Assembly: GCF_013282215.1 (NCBI RefSeq)
Contig: NZ_CP048103.1
Location: 2,604,001 to 2,668,000 of the forward strand
DNA from: Kroppenstedtia eburnea
Lineage (GTDB): Bacteria > Bacillota > Bacilli > Thermoactinomycetales > DSM-45169
Reading direction: 5' to 3'
Length of the DNA stretch: 64,000 bases
A program made the translations under genes and the position numbers. Within the stretch, counting starts at the first letter, position 1. The number at the start of each line of letters is the position of its first letter. The notes under the pieces are model-generated. The model saw only the letters and a program-made list of their open reading frames with translations, had not been told where the DNA came from and searched no databases. This document shows, one piece after another, positions 32,874-43,155 of the stretch.

Positions 32874-35202
32874 GTACGGCCCTCCCTTCGGGATTGCCAA
32901 ATCCTTTCCGGAGTGAGCGGCAGCCGGTTCAATTCAGTTTCGGCGGCGGTGGACAGGCTGTTGGCGAGAGCCGCCGGCATTCCGATCACCCCGTATTCCC
33001 CGATCCCCCGCGCCCTTAGGGACCGTCCACCAGGGGAGTCTCCACAAAGTCCACCAGATACTCCGGATGTTCTCCGAAGCGCAACATTTTGTAGGAGCGC
33101 AATTGCGGGTTTTGGACGGTTCCATCATCACTGAAGGCAAAGGATTCACTGCCCGCAAAACTGAGCCCCAGGTACATGCCGCCGCTCATCTGACCGATGG
33201 CCATCTGCGGATTGATCACCTTGCCCGCGTCCAGCACCGTGGCCGCTTTCAAGATTTTGTAACTGCAATCCCTGGGATCAAACTCCACCTCCACCCCCTG
33301 GGCACCGACCGTCCATTGGGGGCCGGGTTTGCCAAAGCCGGTTTCGGGATCCAAGGTGGTCAGATGGCGGACAATATAGGATCCCCGCCCGATCACCTCC
33401 CCTTCGATGGAGTTTCCCCCTGGATATTTGTAGCCAAGGGCGATCTTCTTGATCTCGATCCCGAATTCGGGACTGTCTTTCAGAAAGACTCTGCCGTCAG
33501 CCACCTCCAAATCCTCCTCCGCACACCGGAGGACGATCGCCGCCCGTTTGGCCAATTGCCGAATGGCATCTTCCGCGGCGGCCAAAGCCGCTCTGCCTGC
33601 CAGATAGGTGGTGCTTGAGGCCACGGTTTTCCACTGATTGGGATTGTACTGGGTATTCACATCCATCGTGACAAAGATTTTGTTCATCTCCATCTTCATC
33701 TTCTCTGCCACGATTTGCGCCAACACCGTTTTGGCCCCTTGTCCCAACTCCACCGCTGCACAGTTCAAGTTGATACTGCCATCCTCCGTGAAAGTCAGGA
33801 TCGCCCCTGCCCCGGCGTTGGGCGGAGTACTCGAGGTTTTCCAAATACAGCTGATCCCCTGGGTTCTCACTTTCCCGTCGGCGGTTTTCACCCTTCTTCC
33901 GTCCCATCCCATCAGCTTTTTCAATTTCTGCAAACAGGTGGGCAAATCACCCACATTACTGCTGTTCAACGCCACCTGCGTCGGAGTGGTGTCCCCGGGC
34001 AGAATCGCATTTTTCATCCTCAACTCCCAGGGATCCATGTTCAGTTTCGCGGCGAGGCGATCCAACGCCCCTTCCATGGCAAAGGTGAGCTCCGGATGGC
34101 CGAAGCCCCTGAAGGAGGTGGAATAGGGATGATTGGTGTAGACGCAGTAAGAATCGCACCAGACATGCTCGATCCGGTAGGGACCGGTGCAATCCGATGC
34201 CGCCGCCTTACTGATCCCGGCACCCTGGTCGGAATAGGCCCCCCCGTCGAATAAAAAGCGATATTCCGCCGCCTTCAGCTCCCCCTGTCGGGTCGCTCCC
34301 AGCTTGACCCGGGCCTCCAGCCCGATGTGTACCGGAGAAGTGATCAGATCCTCTTCCCGTTCATTCACCAGATTGACCAGCTGCCCACCGACGGCTTGGG
34401 ATGCCAGATAGGCGGGAAATTCCAGGTTGACGGTTCCCTTTCCGCCGAAAGCCCCACCCAGCACCGGTGTATGTACGGTAATCTTGCCAATGTCAACATT
34501 TAAAAACTGATGGAATAATTTTTTTATATAAAAGGGTGCCTGGGTGGACGAATAAATGTTCACCTTTCCATCGGGGAAAATCTCCGCCCGCGCACACCTG
34601 GGCTCCATGGCTGCATGATCGGAAGGGCTGAAAGAAACACTGGATTCGACAGTGACTTCACTCTCCGCCCATCCGGTATTCATATCCCCTTTTCGTATTT
34701 TGGTATGATTGGCGATATTGGTGCCGGGCTTCGGGTAGACACCCACAATTTGCGGCTTGTATTCCCCCAGACGTTCATGGATGAGAACCGCCTCGTCAGC
34801 CAGCGCCTCCCCGGGAGAGTTGATGACGGGCAACGGCTCGTATTCCACCTGGATCAAGCCGGCCGCCTGCTTCGCCTCATGTTCCGTATCGGCCACCACC
34901 AACGCCACCGGTTCCCCGTAATACCGGACTTTTTCCACAGCGAGGGGGGGCCGGTCCGCCAACAAGGGTCCCACCGGATGGGGAAACACCTTTCCTGTCA
35001 AAACCGCCCGGACTCCGGGAGCGTCCCAGGCCATGGATGTGTCGATCGACCGGATCCTGGCATGGGCATGGGGGCTGGTATGCAATTTGGCATGCAACAT
35101 TCCGGAGATCCTGATATCGTTGGTATATTTCACCCGCCCCGTTACCTTGTCCCATACATCCACCCTGTGGACGCTCCGGCCCACTGTCGTCAACTTTTCC
35201 AT
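32870..35202 (-). pseudogene. Molybdopterin-binding subunit of xanthine dehydrogenase-type hydroxylase (PucD-like), 3'-frameshifted
   Basis: Start ATG 35202 (MEKLTTVGRSVHRVD) behind GGGGTGAGG. The frame is normal over some 728 codons: VLGGAFGGKG, FRGFGHPE, AVELGQGAKT, QMSGGMYLGL. It stops at TAA 33016 in VDGP. The family should continue GPYGARGIGE; that part (ARGIGEYGVIGMPAALANSL...) is in another frame ending at 32870. Restoring one base at CCCTAAGGGCGCGG would rejoin them. The lost tail includes the glutamate of GxGE that acts as catalytic base in these enzymes, so the truncated protein should be inactive. A sequencing error cannot be excluded. Confidence 0.85.
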
Positions 35203-35295
35203 ACGCCTCACCCCTTTTTTTACTCTTTTCCATGACAGGGACATTTATGCGCTGACGGGATCCGATGATCATTCTCGTGATTGCCGGGTCCCCCC

Positions 35296-35357
35296 TTGAA
35301 AGTCAAAAAAGGTCAGGGTATAATAAAGTCAAAAGATCAAATATAGTCAAAGTCAAA
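35296..35357 (+). promoter_or_regulatory. clpE promoter with CtsR operators
   Basis: TTGAAA at 35296-35301, 17-base spacer, TATAAT at 35319-35324. The spacer holds AGTCAAA-AAA-GGTCAGG, a CtsR tandem heptad; further heptads AGTCAAA-AGATCAAA and TAGTCAAAGTCAAA follow at 35327-35357. CtsR represses Clp genes until heat shock. Confidence 0.85.
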
Positions 35358-35405
35358 AATTGAATTCATCATATCTGATATAAATCCAAAGGAGGGAATC
35401 CGTCT

Positions 35406-37574
35406 ATGCGCTGTGATCAATGTCAACAGCACCCGGCCGCCGTGGAGATGAACCTTTCGGTGAACGGCCAAGTCCGTCACCTGCATCTCTGCCGGGAATG
35501 CTACATCCAAGTCAGACAGGGGATGAAAAATCCCGCCGGTTTTTTCGGGGGATGGGGAGATCCATCCATGGAGGATTGGTTCCGTCAGATGATGGAGCCC
35601 CCGTTGAAAGAGGGACAGGATCCGGCAGCAGTCCCGTTTTCACACACCCCGCCGGCACAGGAGGGACAGCACGGCGGCGGTCTGCTGGACCGTTTGGGGA
35701 AAAATCTGTCCCACGCAGCCTCGGCCGGTCGGATCGACCCGGTTATCGGGCGGGAACGGGAAGTGGAGCGGGTCATAGAAACCTTAAACCGGCGCAATAA
35801 AAACAATCCCGTCCTGATCGGGGAACCGGGGGTCGGAAAAACCGCCATCGCCGAGGGACTGGCTCTGCGGATCACAGAGGGTAAAGTCCCCCACAAGTTG
35901 AAGAACCGAACAGTCTATCTGCTGGACGTCTCTTCCCTGGTGGCCAACACCGGCATCCGCGGTCAGTTTGAGGAACGGATGAAACAGTTGATCGCTGAAG
36001 TGCAGGGGCGAACTGATGTCATCCTCTTTATCGACGAGATCCATCAGCTGGTGGGAGCCGGTTCCGCCGAAGGCTCCTCCGATGCCGGCAACATCCTTAA
36101 ACCGGCTCTGGCCCGGGGGGAACTTCAGGTGATCGGCGCCACCACATTGAAAGAGTATCGCCGGATTGAAAAAGATGCCGCTCTGGAACGCCGGTTCCAG
36201 CCCATCCTGGTGGACGAACCTTCTCTTGAGGATGCGATCCGGATTCTGCAAGGCCTGCAGGAGAAATACGAGAATCACCATCAAGTCCGGTATAGCGATG
36301 AAGCGATTCGCGCCTGTGTCACTCTCTCCAACCGATACATCCAGGACCGGTACCTGCCGGACAAGGCCATCGACCTGATGGACGAAGCCGGTTCCAAAGT
36401 GAATCTGCTTCATGAAAGCAAAGATGCGGACGGGATCCGCACTCGCCTGGATCAGATCGCCGCAGAGAAGGAGGCGGCCACCCATCGGGAAGATTATGAG
36501 GCGGCGGCCCGTCTCCGGGATGAGGAGCGCAAGCTGGAAAGCCGCTTGAAGGAAACGGCCGCAGCGGCATCACCCGCGACCGTCGATGTGGAGATCATCC
36601 AGCAAATTCTGGAGAGCCGGACCGGCATTCCTGTCCGCAAACTGCAAAAGGACGAACAGGAGAAAATGAAAGACCTGCCCGATCGGCTTAATCGGCAAGT
36701 GATCGGTCAGGGGGAAGCCGTCAGCAAAGTCGCCAAAGCCATCCGCCGCAACCGGGCCGGACTGCGCAAAGGAACGCGCCCGATCGGCTCCTTTCTCTTC
36801 GTCGGTCCCACCGGTGTCGGAAAAACCGAGCTGGCCAAAACCCTGGCCCGGGAAATGTTCGGCAAAGAGGATGCCATGATCCGGCTCGACATGAGTGAAT
36901 ACATGGAAAAACACTCTGTTTCCAAGCTGATCGGCTCCCCGCCGGGATACGTCGGTCATGAGGAAGCCGGTCAACTGACAGAACAAGTGCGCCGCAAACC
37001 CTACAGCATCCTGCTGTTGGATGAGATTGAAAAGGCGCACCCCGATGTGCAGCACCTCTTCCTGCAAATCATGGAAGACGGGCGACTCACTGACAGCCAG
37101 GGACGTACCGTCAGCTTCAGGGACACCATCCTGATCATGACCAGCAATGCCGGTGTCGGGGTGAAAAAGGGATCGATCGGTTTTGGGAAAACCGGGGAAG
37201 AACCCGCTCAAACCAATGTCCTGGAAGGCTTGAAGGACTATTTCCGTCCCGAATTTTTGAACCGGTTTGACGCAATCATCCCCTTCCGCCCTCTCAACCG
37301 GGAAAACCTGGTCAAAATCGTCGACCTGATGTTGCAGGAACTGCACCGCACCGCCCGGGAGCAAGGATTACATGTCACCGTCACCGATGCCGCCAAGAAG
37401 CGGCTGGCGGAACTGGGTTACAACCCTGCCTTTGGCGCCCGCCCTCTCCGCCGGGTGATCGAGGAACAGGTGGAAGACGGGATCGCCGACCTGCTCCTGG
37501 AAGGTGAAGAGATCCAGGAGATCCTGGTGGATGCCGAAGCAGACCGGATTACAGTCACTGAGCATCGGAACTGA
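35406..37574 (+). CDS. clpE: ATP-dependent Clp protease ATP-binding subunit ClpE
   Basis: 722-aa HSP100 unfoldase that feeds ClpP. N-terminal zinc finger MRCDQCQQ...LHLCRECY (two CxxC pairs) marks ClpE and excludes ClpC. First AAA+ domain with GEPGVGKTA and [10 protein letters not shown], then a UVR motif (about residues 350-385, [17 protein letters not shown]), second AAA+ with GPTGVGKTE and LLDEIEKAH, and the C-terminal ClpB D2-small domain. ATG with GGAGGG upstream. Monocistronic, controlled by a sigma-A promoter with CtsR boxes. Confidence 0.97.
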   Translation: MRCDQCQQHPAAVEMNLSVNGQVRHLHLCRECYIQVRQGMKNPAGFFGGWGDPSMEDWFRQMMEPPLKEGQDPAAVPFSHTPPAQEGQHGGGLLDRLGKNLSHAASAGRIDPVIGREREVERVIETLNRRNKNNPVLIGEPGVGKTAIAEGLALRITEGKVPHKLKNRTVYLLDVSSLVANTGIRGQFEERMKQLIAEVQGRTDVILFIDEIHQLVGAGSAEGSSDAGNILKPALARGELQVIGATTLKEYRRIEKDAALERRFQPILVDEPSLEDAIRILQGLQEKYENHHQVRYSDEAIRACVTLSNRYIQDRYLPDKAIDLMDEAGSKVNLLHESKDADGIRTRLDQIAAEKEAATHREDYEAAARLRDEERKLESRLKETAAAASPATVDVEIIQQILESRTGIPVRKLQKDEQEKMKDLPDRLNRQVIGQGEAVSKVAKAIRRNRAGLRKGTRPIGSFLFVGPTGVGKTELAKTLAREMFGKEDAMIRLDMSEYMEKHSVSKLIGSPPGYVGHEEAGQLTEQVRRKPYSILLLDEIEKAHPDVQHLFLQIMEDGRLTDSQGRTVSFRDTILIMTSNAGVGVKKGSIGFGKTGEEPAQTNVLEGLKDYFRPEFLNRFDAIIPFRPLNRENLVKIVDLMLQELHRTAREQGLHVTVTDAAKKRLAELGYNPAFGARPLRRVIEEQVEDGIADLLLEGEEIQEILVDAEADRITVTEHRN

Positions 37575-37587
37575 GAAATAAATCACA

Positions 37588-37634
37588 CAAAAAATCCCGA
37601 AGGTGACGTTTCCAAGTCACCTTCGGGATTTTTC
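37588..37634. terminator. Bidirectional terminator between clpE and ydjI-like gene
   Basis: AATCCCGAAGGTGAC stem with exact complement, A-run before and T-run after, so it serves both convergent genes. Confidence 0.9.
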
Positions 37635-37652
37635 CATATCGGCCTTCTCTCA

Positions 37653-38630
37653 TCAGGCCAATTTCTGACCACAATTGGGGCAGAAGTTGGCCCCACTGTT
37701 TTTTTCTCCGCAGTTGGGACAAAAGTTGGGCCTCTGCCCGTCACCGGAAGCCGTCCGGTCGCTGGGTTGCGATGGGCTCTGATTTTGGTTGACGTTTTTC
37801 ACCATTTCATTGGCCATGTTCATCCCGATCATCATCCCGGCCAGGTCGGAAGCGGTACCGCCGCCTTGCACCTTGCCGGAAGCAATCCCATCGGTCATGG
37901 ACACTTGTTGATATCTGTTGAGATCACCGATCATTCCATGGGAAGCGGTCTTGGTGATCATTTTTTCAATTTCCTCCGGATAGTTGAAGCTCATGATCTG
38001 AAAGGCGGTGATGGTGATTCCCGTATCCATGATCTCCATATCCAGATCTTCTTGGATGCCTTTTGCGATATCATAGGCATTGGCCCGCAGATTGAACATG
38101 TCTTTTCCTTCTCTGCTGATCCATTTCATCAGGAGTTGATCCAGAACCGAGGTGATCCTCAGCTTGATGTCCTGCACCAGGTAGCTCTCTTTGACCCCGG
38201 CGATTTTATCGATCAATGCCACATAATCGTTGACTTTAAAGTTGAAGGTCCCGTTGGCGCGGATGGGCATGCCGCCGGGAAGTTGCGGAGCCGGGATATG
38301 GATCGCATTTTTCGTACCCCATTTGACTGTGAATTCCTTGGTATTCACAAACAGTACTTCCGCCCGCATGCCGCTGTTGAAGCCGAACTTGAACCCTTTT
38401 AAAGTGGATAAAAAAGGAACGATATCCGATTCGATATTGTAGTCGCCTTCATCCTCAAAGATTCCTTCTATTTTGCCGTTATACAGAAAGATGGCATCCT
38501 GCCCCGGCCGGATGATCAACCGACTTCCTTTTTTAATCTCCCGGTTGCTCCATTTCCAAAAAATCATATCATCTCTGAACTCTTCCCATTCCACCACATT
38601 GGCTAATTGATTCCTGCTGAAAAAAGACAT
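37653..38630 (-). CDS. SPFH domain protein with C-terminal zinc ribbons (YdjI-like)
   Basis: 325 aa. SPFH/band-7-like 'virion core protein' domain over residues 25-250 (RLIIRPGQDAIFLYNGKIEGIFEDEG...), no membrane helix; Gly/Met-rich linker; two zinc-ribbon motifs FCPNCGEKN and FCPNCGQKL at the end. In Bacillus the homologue YdjI works with PspA and YdjG/H in cell-envelope stress. Last gene of the pspA-ydjGHI cluster here, but repeat copy 3 separates it from ydjH. Confidence 0.88.
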   Translation of the reverse strand: MSFFSRNQLANVVEWEEFRDDMIFWKWSNREIKKGSRLIIRPGQDAIFLYNGKIEGIFEDEGDYNIESDIVPFLSTLKGFKFGFNSGMRAEVLFVNTKEFTVKWGTKNAIHIPAPQLPGGMPIRANGTFNFKVNDYVALIDKIAGVKESYLVQDIKLRITSVLDQLLMKWISREGKDMFNLRANAYDIAKGIQEDLDMEIMDTGITITAFQIMSFNYPEEIEKMITKTASHGMIGDLNRYQQVSMTDGIASGKVQGGGTASDLAGMMIGMNMANEMVKNVNQNQSPSQPSDRTASGDGQRPNFCPNCGEKNSGANFCPNCGQKLA

Positions 38631-38654
38631 GGATGATCAAATCCTTTCGTGTGG

Positions 38655-38795
38655 ATTAGGGTGTGTCTGATCAATCTCTGGGCCGAGCCGGTCGGGATGC
38701 GGTTTCACATGTCGTTTTCGTTGGTCTGACGATCCAAAATCACTCCATGTGAAACCCAACCCTCCCTATGAATGGCTTTTTCACAACGCTTCTAG
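38655..38795. repeat. Dispersed palindromic repeat, copy 3
   Basis: 141 bp, left end TAGGGTGTGTCTGA, right end TTTTTCACAACGCTTCTAG: one end of each type. Core TTTCACATGTCG...CATGTGAAACCC. Lies between ydjH- and ydjI-like genes. Confidence 0.85.
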
Positions 38796-38809
38796 CCCCA
38801 ATTATTCTT

Positions 38810-39604
38810 TTAAAAGCTCCCCCGGCTGCCGCTGTGGGAGTGGCCGCCGCCGGTGACACCGCCGCCACCGCCTCCACGACTTCGGTTGTTATTGGATGGT
38901 TTTCTGCGTTTGCTGACAGATGTTCGGATGTAATGATCGGTTTTCCGGAGCACTCTCGATCTCTCTGTGTCCTGGTATGTGCGTTCATTCACCGTCACTC
39001 TGCCGCCGGAGTTGTAAGCCATCACACCGACAACAATCCCACCGACGGCACAGGAGGCGAGGAGTTGAAACCAAACATTGAACAAGATATTGTCCGGATC
39101 CACCCCGGGACGGATTCCCATGTACCGGTGGGAAGTTTCAATATAGGAGCGGAAGGCATCATAGTAGTTGCCCCGTTTCAGATCCGGTGTTATTTTTTCA
39201 CGGATGCGATCCAGTCTGCCCTCATCCAGGTATTTTTTCGCCTCATAGAATCCGGCCAGATAGACTTCCCTGTTTTTCATATCCACCGTCAGGATCGCAC
39301 AATTGCCATGGGGCCGATCATATCCCAAAGCTTTTTCATCGTAAAAATCCTGCATATACTTCACAATGTCTTTTCCTTGAGTATCATCCGTGGTCAAGAT
39401 GATCAAGTCCGTTTTCCGCTCGGCTCCGTATTTGCCGGCCAGCGCTTCCAACTCTTTTTTTTCTTTGTCAGTGAGCAGACCGGCAAAATCATACACCTTT
39501 TGTTTAGTGTCGGCAAAGGCGGAACCACTGATCCCCAGGGGAAAAACCGGAAATAAAAACAGCAATGAGAGCAACAAAGTGAACCATGCTTTTCCTCTCA
39601 CCAC
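38810..39604 (-). CDS. TPM domain protein (YdjH-like)
   Basis: 264 aa membrane protein. Signal or first helix AWFTLLLSLLFLFPVFPLG, TPM domain (KVYDFAGLLTDKEKKELEALAGKYG...DLIILTTDD), second membrane helix near residue 185 (LFNVWFQLLASCAVGGIVVGVMAY), then a Gly/Ser/Arg-rich tail (GGGGGGVTGGGHSHSGS). The Bacillus homologue YdjH cooperates with YdjG to recruit PspA to the membrane. GTG start overlapping the ydjG-like stop. Confidence 0.85.
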   Translation of the reverse strand: MVRGKAWFTLLLSLLFLFPVFPLGISGSAFADTKQKVYDFAGLLTDKEKKELEALAGKYGAERKTDLIILTTDDTQGKDIVKYMQDFYDEKALGYDRPHGNCAILTVDMKNREVYLAGFYEAKKYLDEGRLDRIREKITPDLKRGNYYDAFRSYIETSHRYMGIRPGVDPDNILFNVWFQLLASCAVGGIVVGVMAYNSGGRVTVNERTYQDTERSRVLRKTDHYIRTSVSKRRKPSNNNRSRGGGGGGVTGGGHSHSGSRGSF

Positions 39605-40626
39605 AGCTCACCCACAATCATCCAGGAGATCAGTTTCAGTGTGATGAACACCCCACCCGCGATCCCGCCAAACCAGGTGGCCACCTTCCCAACACTGATC
39701 GGGGGTCGGCCCACCACTTTACCTGTCTGTCCGTTCATGGCAAATGTATGTTCGGTTTTCTCATAATCATAGTAAACCATCCATACGGGAAGCAGGACAT
39801 ATTCCGCATGTTTTTTTTGGGTGGCGATCTGTTTGCTTTCATATCTGACGGAGGAATAGCCGGAAATGGTGGAGCGGATATAGGTGTCTGTATATTCTTT
39901 GATCTTCTGTTTCACCCGGGGCAGAAGGTCCTGATCATCATAATTGTATTTTTCTGCAATGTATCCCGCAAGATAAGGCATTTTAAATTTTTTCAAAAGG
40001 CCGTAATCATAGGGCTCCAGTTTATCCATCAGTTCATCATTCATTTTCTCTGAGGCATCCACCGGCACTTTCACATAATGCAGGTCGATGTCCCGATAGA
40101 CATCATAATACTTCGTCTCGGTCACTATGTAATCGCCGCTGGTATACTCCCTCACGGTGGTGCCCACCGCCTTCACTTTGGCTCTGCTGTTTAAGTCATA
40201 CAGCCAAAAGGGGACGTAGATTCCCGTGATGCCTTTGATTCGGTCCGCCGTCATAAATCCCTTGGGGGTCAGACGGCCGTTTTTGCACCATTTGCGAAAA
40301 GCTTGGATCGCCTCTTCTTTACTGATGGTGAAGGGGATCACTTTTGCCGGGGCCAACTTTCCGGACAACCGGTCCCCGAGAACCACCCCGGCTCCGCAAA
40401 AACCGCAAGTGGTTGCAGTGGTTTCCGCCTCTGTCAGGATGACCGCTCCGCAGTTGTTACAATGATATTCTTTGGCTTCATCTTCGGAAAAAAAGGTTTG
40501 CACATTCTCTTCAGGAAAGCTTTCGATCGGATCCTGCCTCGCGCAACTCGGGCAGGACAGCATGCCTGATTCGCTGTCAAACACCATGTCATCGCCGCAA
40601 TTTGGACATTTATAATGAATAACCAC
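39598..40626 (-). CDS. Zinc-ribbon membrane protein (YdjG-like)
   Basis: 342 aa. Three zinc-ribbon motifs in the first 80 residues (YKCPNCGDD, LSCPSC, YHCNNCG and TTCGFCG), a beta-rich body (YVPFWLYDLNSRAKVKAVG), and one membrane segment at the C-terminus (FGGIAGGVFITLKLISWMIVG). YdjG is the membrane partner of PspA in Bacillus. GTG start with AGGTGA at 7 bases. Separated from pspA by about 380 bases holding repeat copy 4. Confidence 0.85.
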   Translation of the reverse strand: MVIHYKCPNCGDDMVFDSESGMLSCPSCARQDPIESFPEENVQTFFSEDEAKEYHCNNCGAVILTEAETTATTCGFCGAGVVLGDRLSGKLAPAKVIPFTISKEEAIQAFRKWCKNGRLTPKGFMTADRIKGITGIYVPFWLYDLNSRAKVKAVGTTVREYTSGDYIVTETKYYDVYRDIDLHYVKVPVDASEKMNDELMDKLEPYDYGLLKKFKMPYLAGYIAEKYNYDDQDLLPRVKQKIKEYTDTYIRSTISGYSSVRYESKQIATQKKHAEYVLLPVWMVYYDYEKTEHTFAMNGQTGKVVGRPPISVGKVATWFGGIAGGVFITLKLISWMIVGELW

Positions 40627-40651
40627 AATCTGTTCACCTTTCGTTTATCAT

Positions 40652-40963
40652 TGAAGAGGTTGTGATTTAGTGATCGGGTTTCACATTCCCACTTCCGTTC
40701 GGTAGAGCGGCGGGCCATCTCCCCCCGACAAAGCCCGACGGTACCACCTCCGCCGGTTTCACATATTGACATCAACGACGATAAATTCGGGGATGAACCT
40801 GCGCCCGACCGGCAACTGAGCACTAGAAGCGTTGTGAAAAACCCGTTCACAGGGAGGGTTGGGTTTCACATGGAATGACTTTGGCTCGGAAGAACAACGG
40901 AATGGAATGTGAAACCCAATCCCGACCGGCTCGGCCCAGAAATTTGATCAGACACACCCTAAG
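40652..40963. repeat. Dispersed palindromic repeat, copy 4 (composite)
   Basis: Right part 40823-40963: CTAGAAGCGTTGTGA, core GGGTTTCACATGG...AATGTGAAACCC, end CAGACACACCCTAAG. Left part 40652-40822 starts GAAGAGGTTGTGATTTA and holds another TTTCACATTCC, apparently a degenerate second unit. It lies between pspA and the ydjG-like gene. Confidence 0.8.
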
Positions 40964-41003
40964 CGGGACCGGGTCATCCCTTGTTTTCACCGCACTTGGC
41001 AGA

Positions 41004-41687
41004 TCATTGCTCTTTGTTTTTCAGTTGTGCCTTCAGCGCCTCCAGCTCTTGATCGACACCGGCACCAGTGCTGTCGTATTTGGCGGTTAAGTCCTTGATT
41101 TCGTCCTTGGGACCCGCGTTCAGTTCTGCCATCGCATTGGCTTCATCCAGTGACCGGTTCACCTTTTCTTCCATTCTTTCAAAAGCGGAGATGGACTGAT
41201 TGGCGCCTTGGATGGAGGAACCGATCTGGTTCAGCCTTTGTTGAGTTTTGGCCACCGCCGCCTTGCTCTTGATCATGGCTCTCCGCGATTCCAACTCCTT
41301 GATATCTGAGACGAGCTTATCATGCATTTGTCTCATTTGAAGGGCATTGGAAGAAGCCAGATCATATGCCTGTTGGTATTCGGTTTCTTTGGCGGCCAAT
41401 TCTCCCTTGCGCGCCAGGAACTTTCTTGCGTCGTCTTCATTGCCGGCTTCCAAGGCCTTGATTGCGTAATTCTGCATTTTCTCTATATCTGATTTGCATT
41501 CCTCCAACGCCCTTTTAGCCCTTTGTTCTTCCGCCATCACCGTGGCCGTTTCGGACTTCACTTTCCCCAGGTCACTGTTCAGATTCCGGATGTATTGATC
41601 CACCATCTTCTCCGGATCCTCCGCCTTGTCCAAGAGTGCATGGATATTGCTCGACATGATATCTTTAAACCTGCTTAAAATACCCAT
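41004..41687 (-). CDS. pspA: PspA/IM30 family envelope-stress protein
   Basis: 227 aa, almost wholly coiled coil, beginning MGILSRFKDIMSSNIHALLDKAEDPEKMVDQYI, the amphipathic membrane-binding helix and PspA signature. ESCRT-III-like protein that coats damaged membrane. Start set at the second ATG (41687), 6 bases after GGAGG. Head of the pspA-ydjGHI cluster; a candidate ECF promoter lies upstream. No key part missing. Confidence 0.93.
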   Translation of the reverse strand: MGILSRFKDIMSSNIHALLDKAEDPEKMVDQYIRNLNSDLGKVKSETATVMAEEQRAKRALEECKSDIEKMQNYAIKALEAGNEDDARKFLARKGELAAKETEYQQAYDLASSNALQMRQMHDKLVSDIKELESRRAMIKSKAAVAKTQQRLNQIGSSIQGANQSISAFERMEEKVNRSLDEANAMAELNAGPKDEIKDLTAKYDSTGAGVDQELEALKAQLKNKEQ

Positions 41688-41736
41688 CATTTTCCTCCCT
41701 GTGATTGTGTTGGTTCAAAATTTAAAATAATGGATG

Positions 41737-41763
41737 TTCACGACGATCATTTTCCATGCTTCA
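41737..41763 (-). promoter_or_regulatory. Candidate ECF (sigma-W-like) promoter of pspA
   Basis: Minus strand TGAAGC, 15 bases, CGTGAA, about 50 bases before the start. Compare the sigma-W consensus TGAAAC-N16-CGTA; the Bacillus pspA operon is sigma-W dependent. The match is imperfect. Confidence 0.4.
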
Positions 41764-41843
41764 ACATGATATTACCATACACTCCTGTCTGTGATGAACA
41801 GACAATAAATAAATGAAGGGTTTCCCCCTTGCAGGGATTGCAT

Positions 41844-41874
41844 AAAAACAGCCGGCCCCCCATGGGACCGGCTT
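41844..41874 (-). terminator. Terminator of the odhAB operon
   Basis: Minus strand AGCCGGTCCC-ATGG-GGGGCCGGCT followed by GTTTTTATG, 16 bases after the odhB stop. Confidence 0.85.
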
Positions 41875-41889
41875 GATCTGTGTATCCGA

Positions 41890-43155
41890 TCATCCTTCCA
41901 ACATCAGCAGTTCCGGATCTTCCAGCAGTTTCTTGATGGTGACCAGGAAGCCGACGGCTTCTTTTCCGTCGACGAGACGGTGATCGTAGGAAAGGGCAAT
42001 GTACATCATGGGACGATGTTCCAAGCGGTCCCCATCCACAGTGACCGGCCGCTTCTGGATGGTGTGCATCCCCAAAATCCCCACCTGGGGTGCGTTCAGG
42101 ATCGGGGTGGACAGCAATGATCCAAAGACACCGCCGTTGGTGATGGTGAAGGTGCCACCCTGCAGATCCGAGAGAGCCAGCTTGTTGTTGCGGGCTTTCT
42201 TGGCCAGGTTGGCAATTTCCCGCTCAATGTCGGCGAAGGAGCGGCGGTCGGCATCCCGGACCACGGGTACGACCAGCCCGTTGTCCGTGGCGACGGCGAT
42301 CCCGATATCGTAGAACTTCTTGTACAACACATCGGTGCCGTCGATTTCGGCATTCAGAGCGGGATAAACCTTCAGAGCGCCGACCACGGCCTTGGTGAAG
42401 AAAGACATGAAACCGAGGCTGACGTCATGCTGCTCCTTAAAGGCTTCTTTGCGCCGCTTGCGGATCTCCATCACTGCGCTCATATCCACTTCATTGAAGG
42501 TGGTCAGCATGGCGGCGGTCTGTTGCGCCTCCACCAGGCGTTTGGCGATGGTCTGGCGGCGGCGGGTCATGGGGACCCGTTCCACCGGTTTGGCGGGATC
42601 TGTCTCGACAGCCGGAGTCGGAGCTGCCGCTTGTTTTTTCTCCGCCGGTGCCGGTTTGGCGGGAGGTTGTTCTGTATGAGCCTTCACATCGTCCACGGTG
42701 ACCCGGCCCATGGGATCCGACGGACGCACCCGACGCAGGTCAATCCCTTTTTCGCGGGCCAGCTTGCGGGCGGCGGGAGAGGCGGTGATGTCCCCATCCC
42801 CGTCGGCGGCCTCCTCCACACTTTCAGCGGCAGGAGCCTCTTCCTTGACCGGGGCCGCTTCTTTTTGCTCCGGTTGGGGGGCCGGGGCTTGCGGAGCTGC
42901 GGGGGCCGTTGCCGCCCCTTCCCCGATCTGGGCGATCACTTCGCCCACCTCCACGGTGTCCCCGGCCTTTTTCCGGATATTTTGCAGTGTGCCGCTGTGC
43001 TCCGCGTGAATCTCCACATTCACCTTATCTGTTTCCAGCTCGAGGAGAACATCCCCCTCGTTGACCTGATCCCCCTCGCTCACCAGCCAGTCGGAGATGG
43101 TTCCTTCCGTGATCGATTCGGCCAGCTCGGGAACTTTGACTTCATGCATCTTCAA
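41890..43155 (-). CDS. odhB: 2-oxoglutarate dehydrogenase E2, dihydrolipoyllysine succinyltransferase
   Basis: 421 aa TCA-cycle enzyme core that transfers succinyl from lipoamide to CoA. Lipoyl domain residues 1-75 with the lipoylated lysine in [10 protein letters not shown] (about 42), Ala/Pro/Glu-rich linker, E3-binding domain ([19 protein letters not shown]...) near 130-165, second linker, and the catalytic domain with [12 protein letters not shown] near 385-395 (HxxxDG). The odhA stop overlaps its ATG (ATGA). Confidence 0.96.
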   Translation of the reverse strand: MKMHEVKVPELAESITEGTISDWLVSEGDQVNEGDVLLELETDKVNVEIHAEHSGTLQNIRKKAGDTVEVGEVIAQIGEGAATAPAAPQAPAPQPEQKEAAPVKEEAPAAESVEEAADGDGDITASPAARKLAREKGIDLRRVRPSDPMGRVTVDDVKAHTEQPPAKPAPAEKKQAAAPTPAVETDPAKPVERVPMTRRRQTIAKRLVEAQQTAAMLTTFNEVDMSAVMEIRKRRKEAFKEQHDVSLGFMSFFTKAVVGALKVYPALNAEIDGTDVLYKKFYDIGIAVATDNGLVVPVVRDADRRSFADIEREIANLAKKARNNKLALSDLQGGTFTITNGGVFGSLLSTPILNAPQVGILGMHTIQKRPVTVDGDRLEHRPMMYIALSYDHRLVDGKEAVGFLVTIKKLLEDPELLMLEG

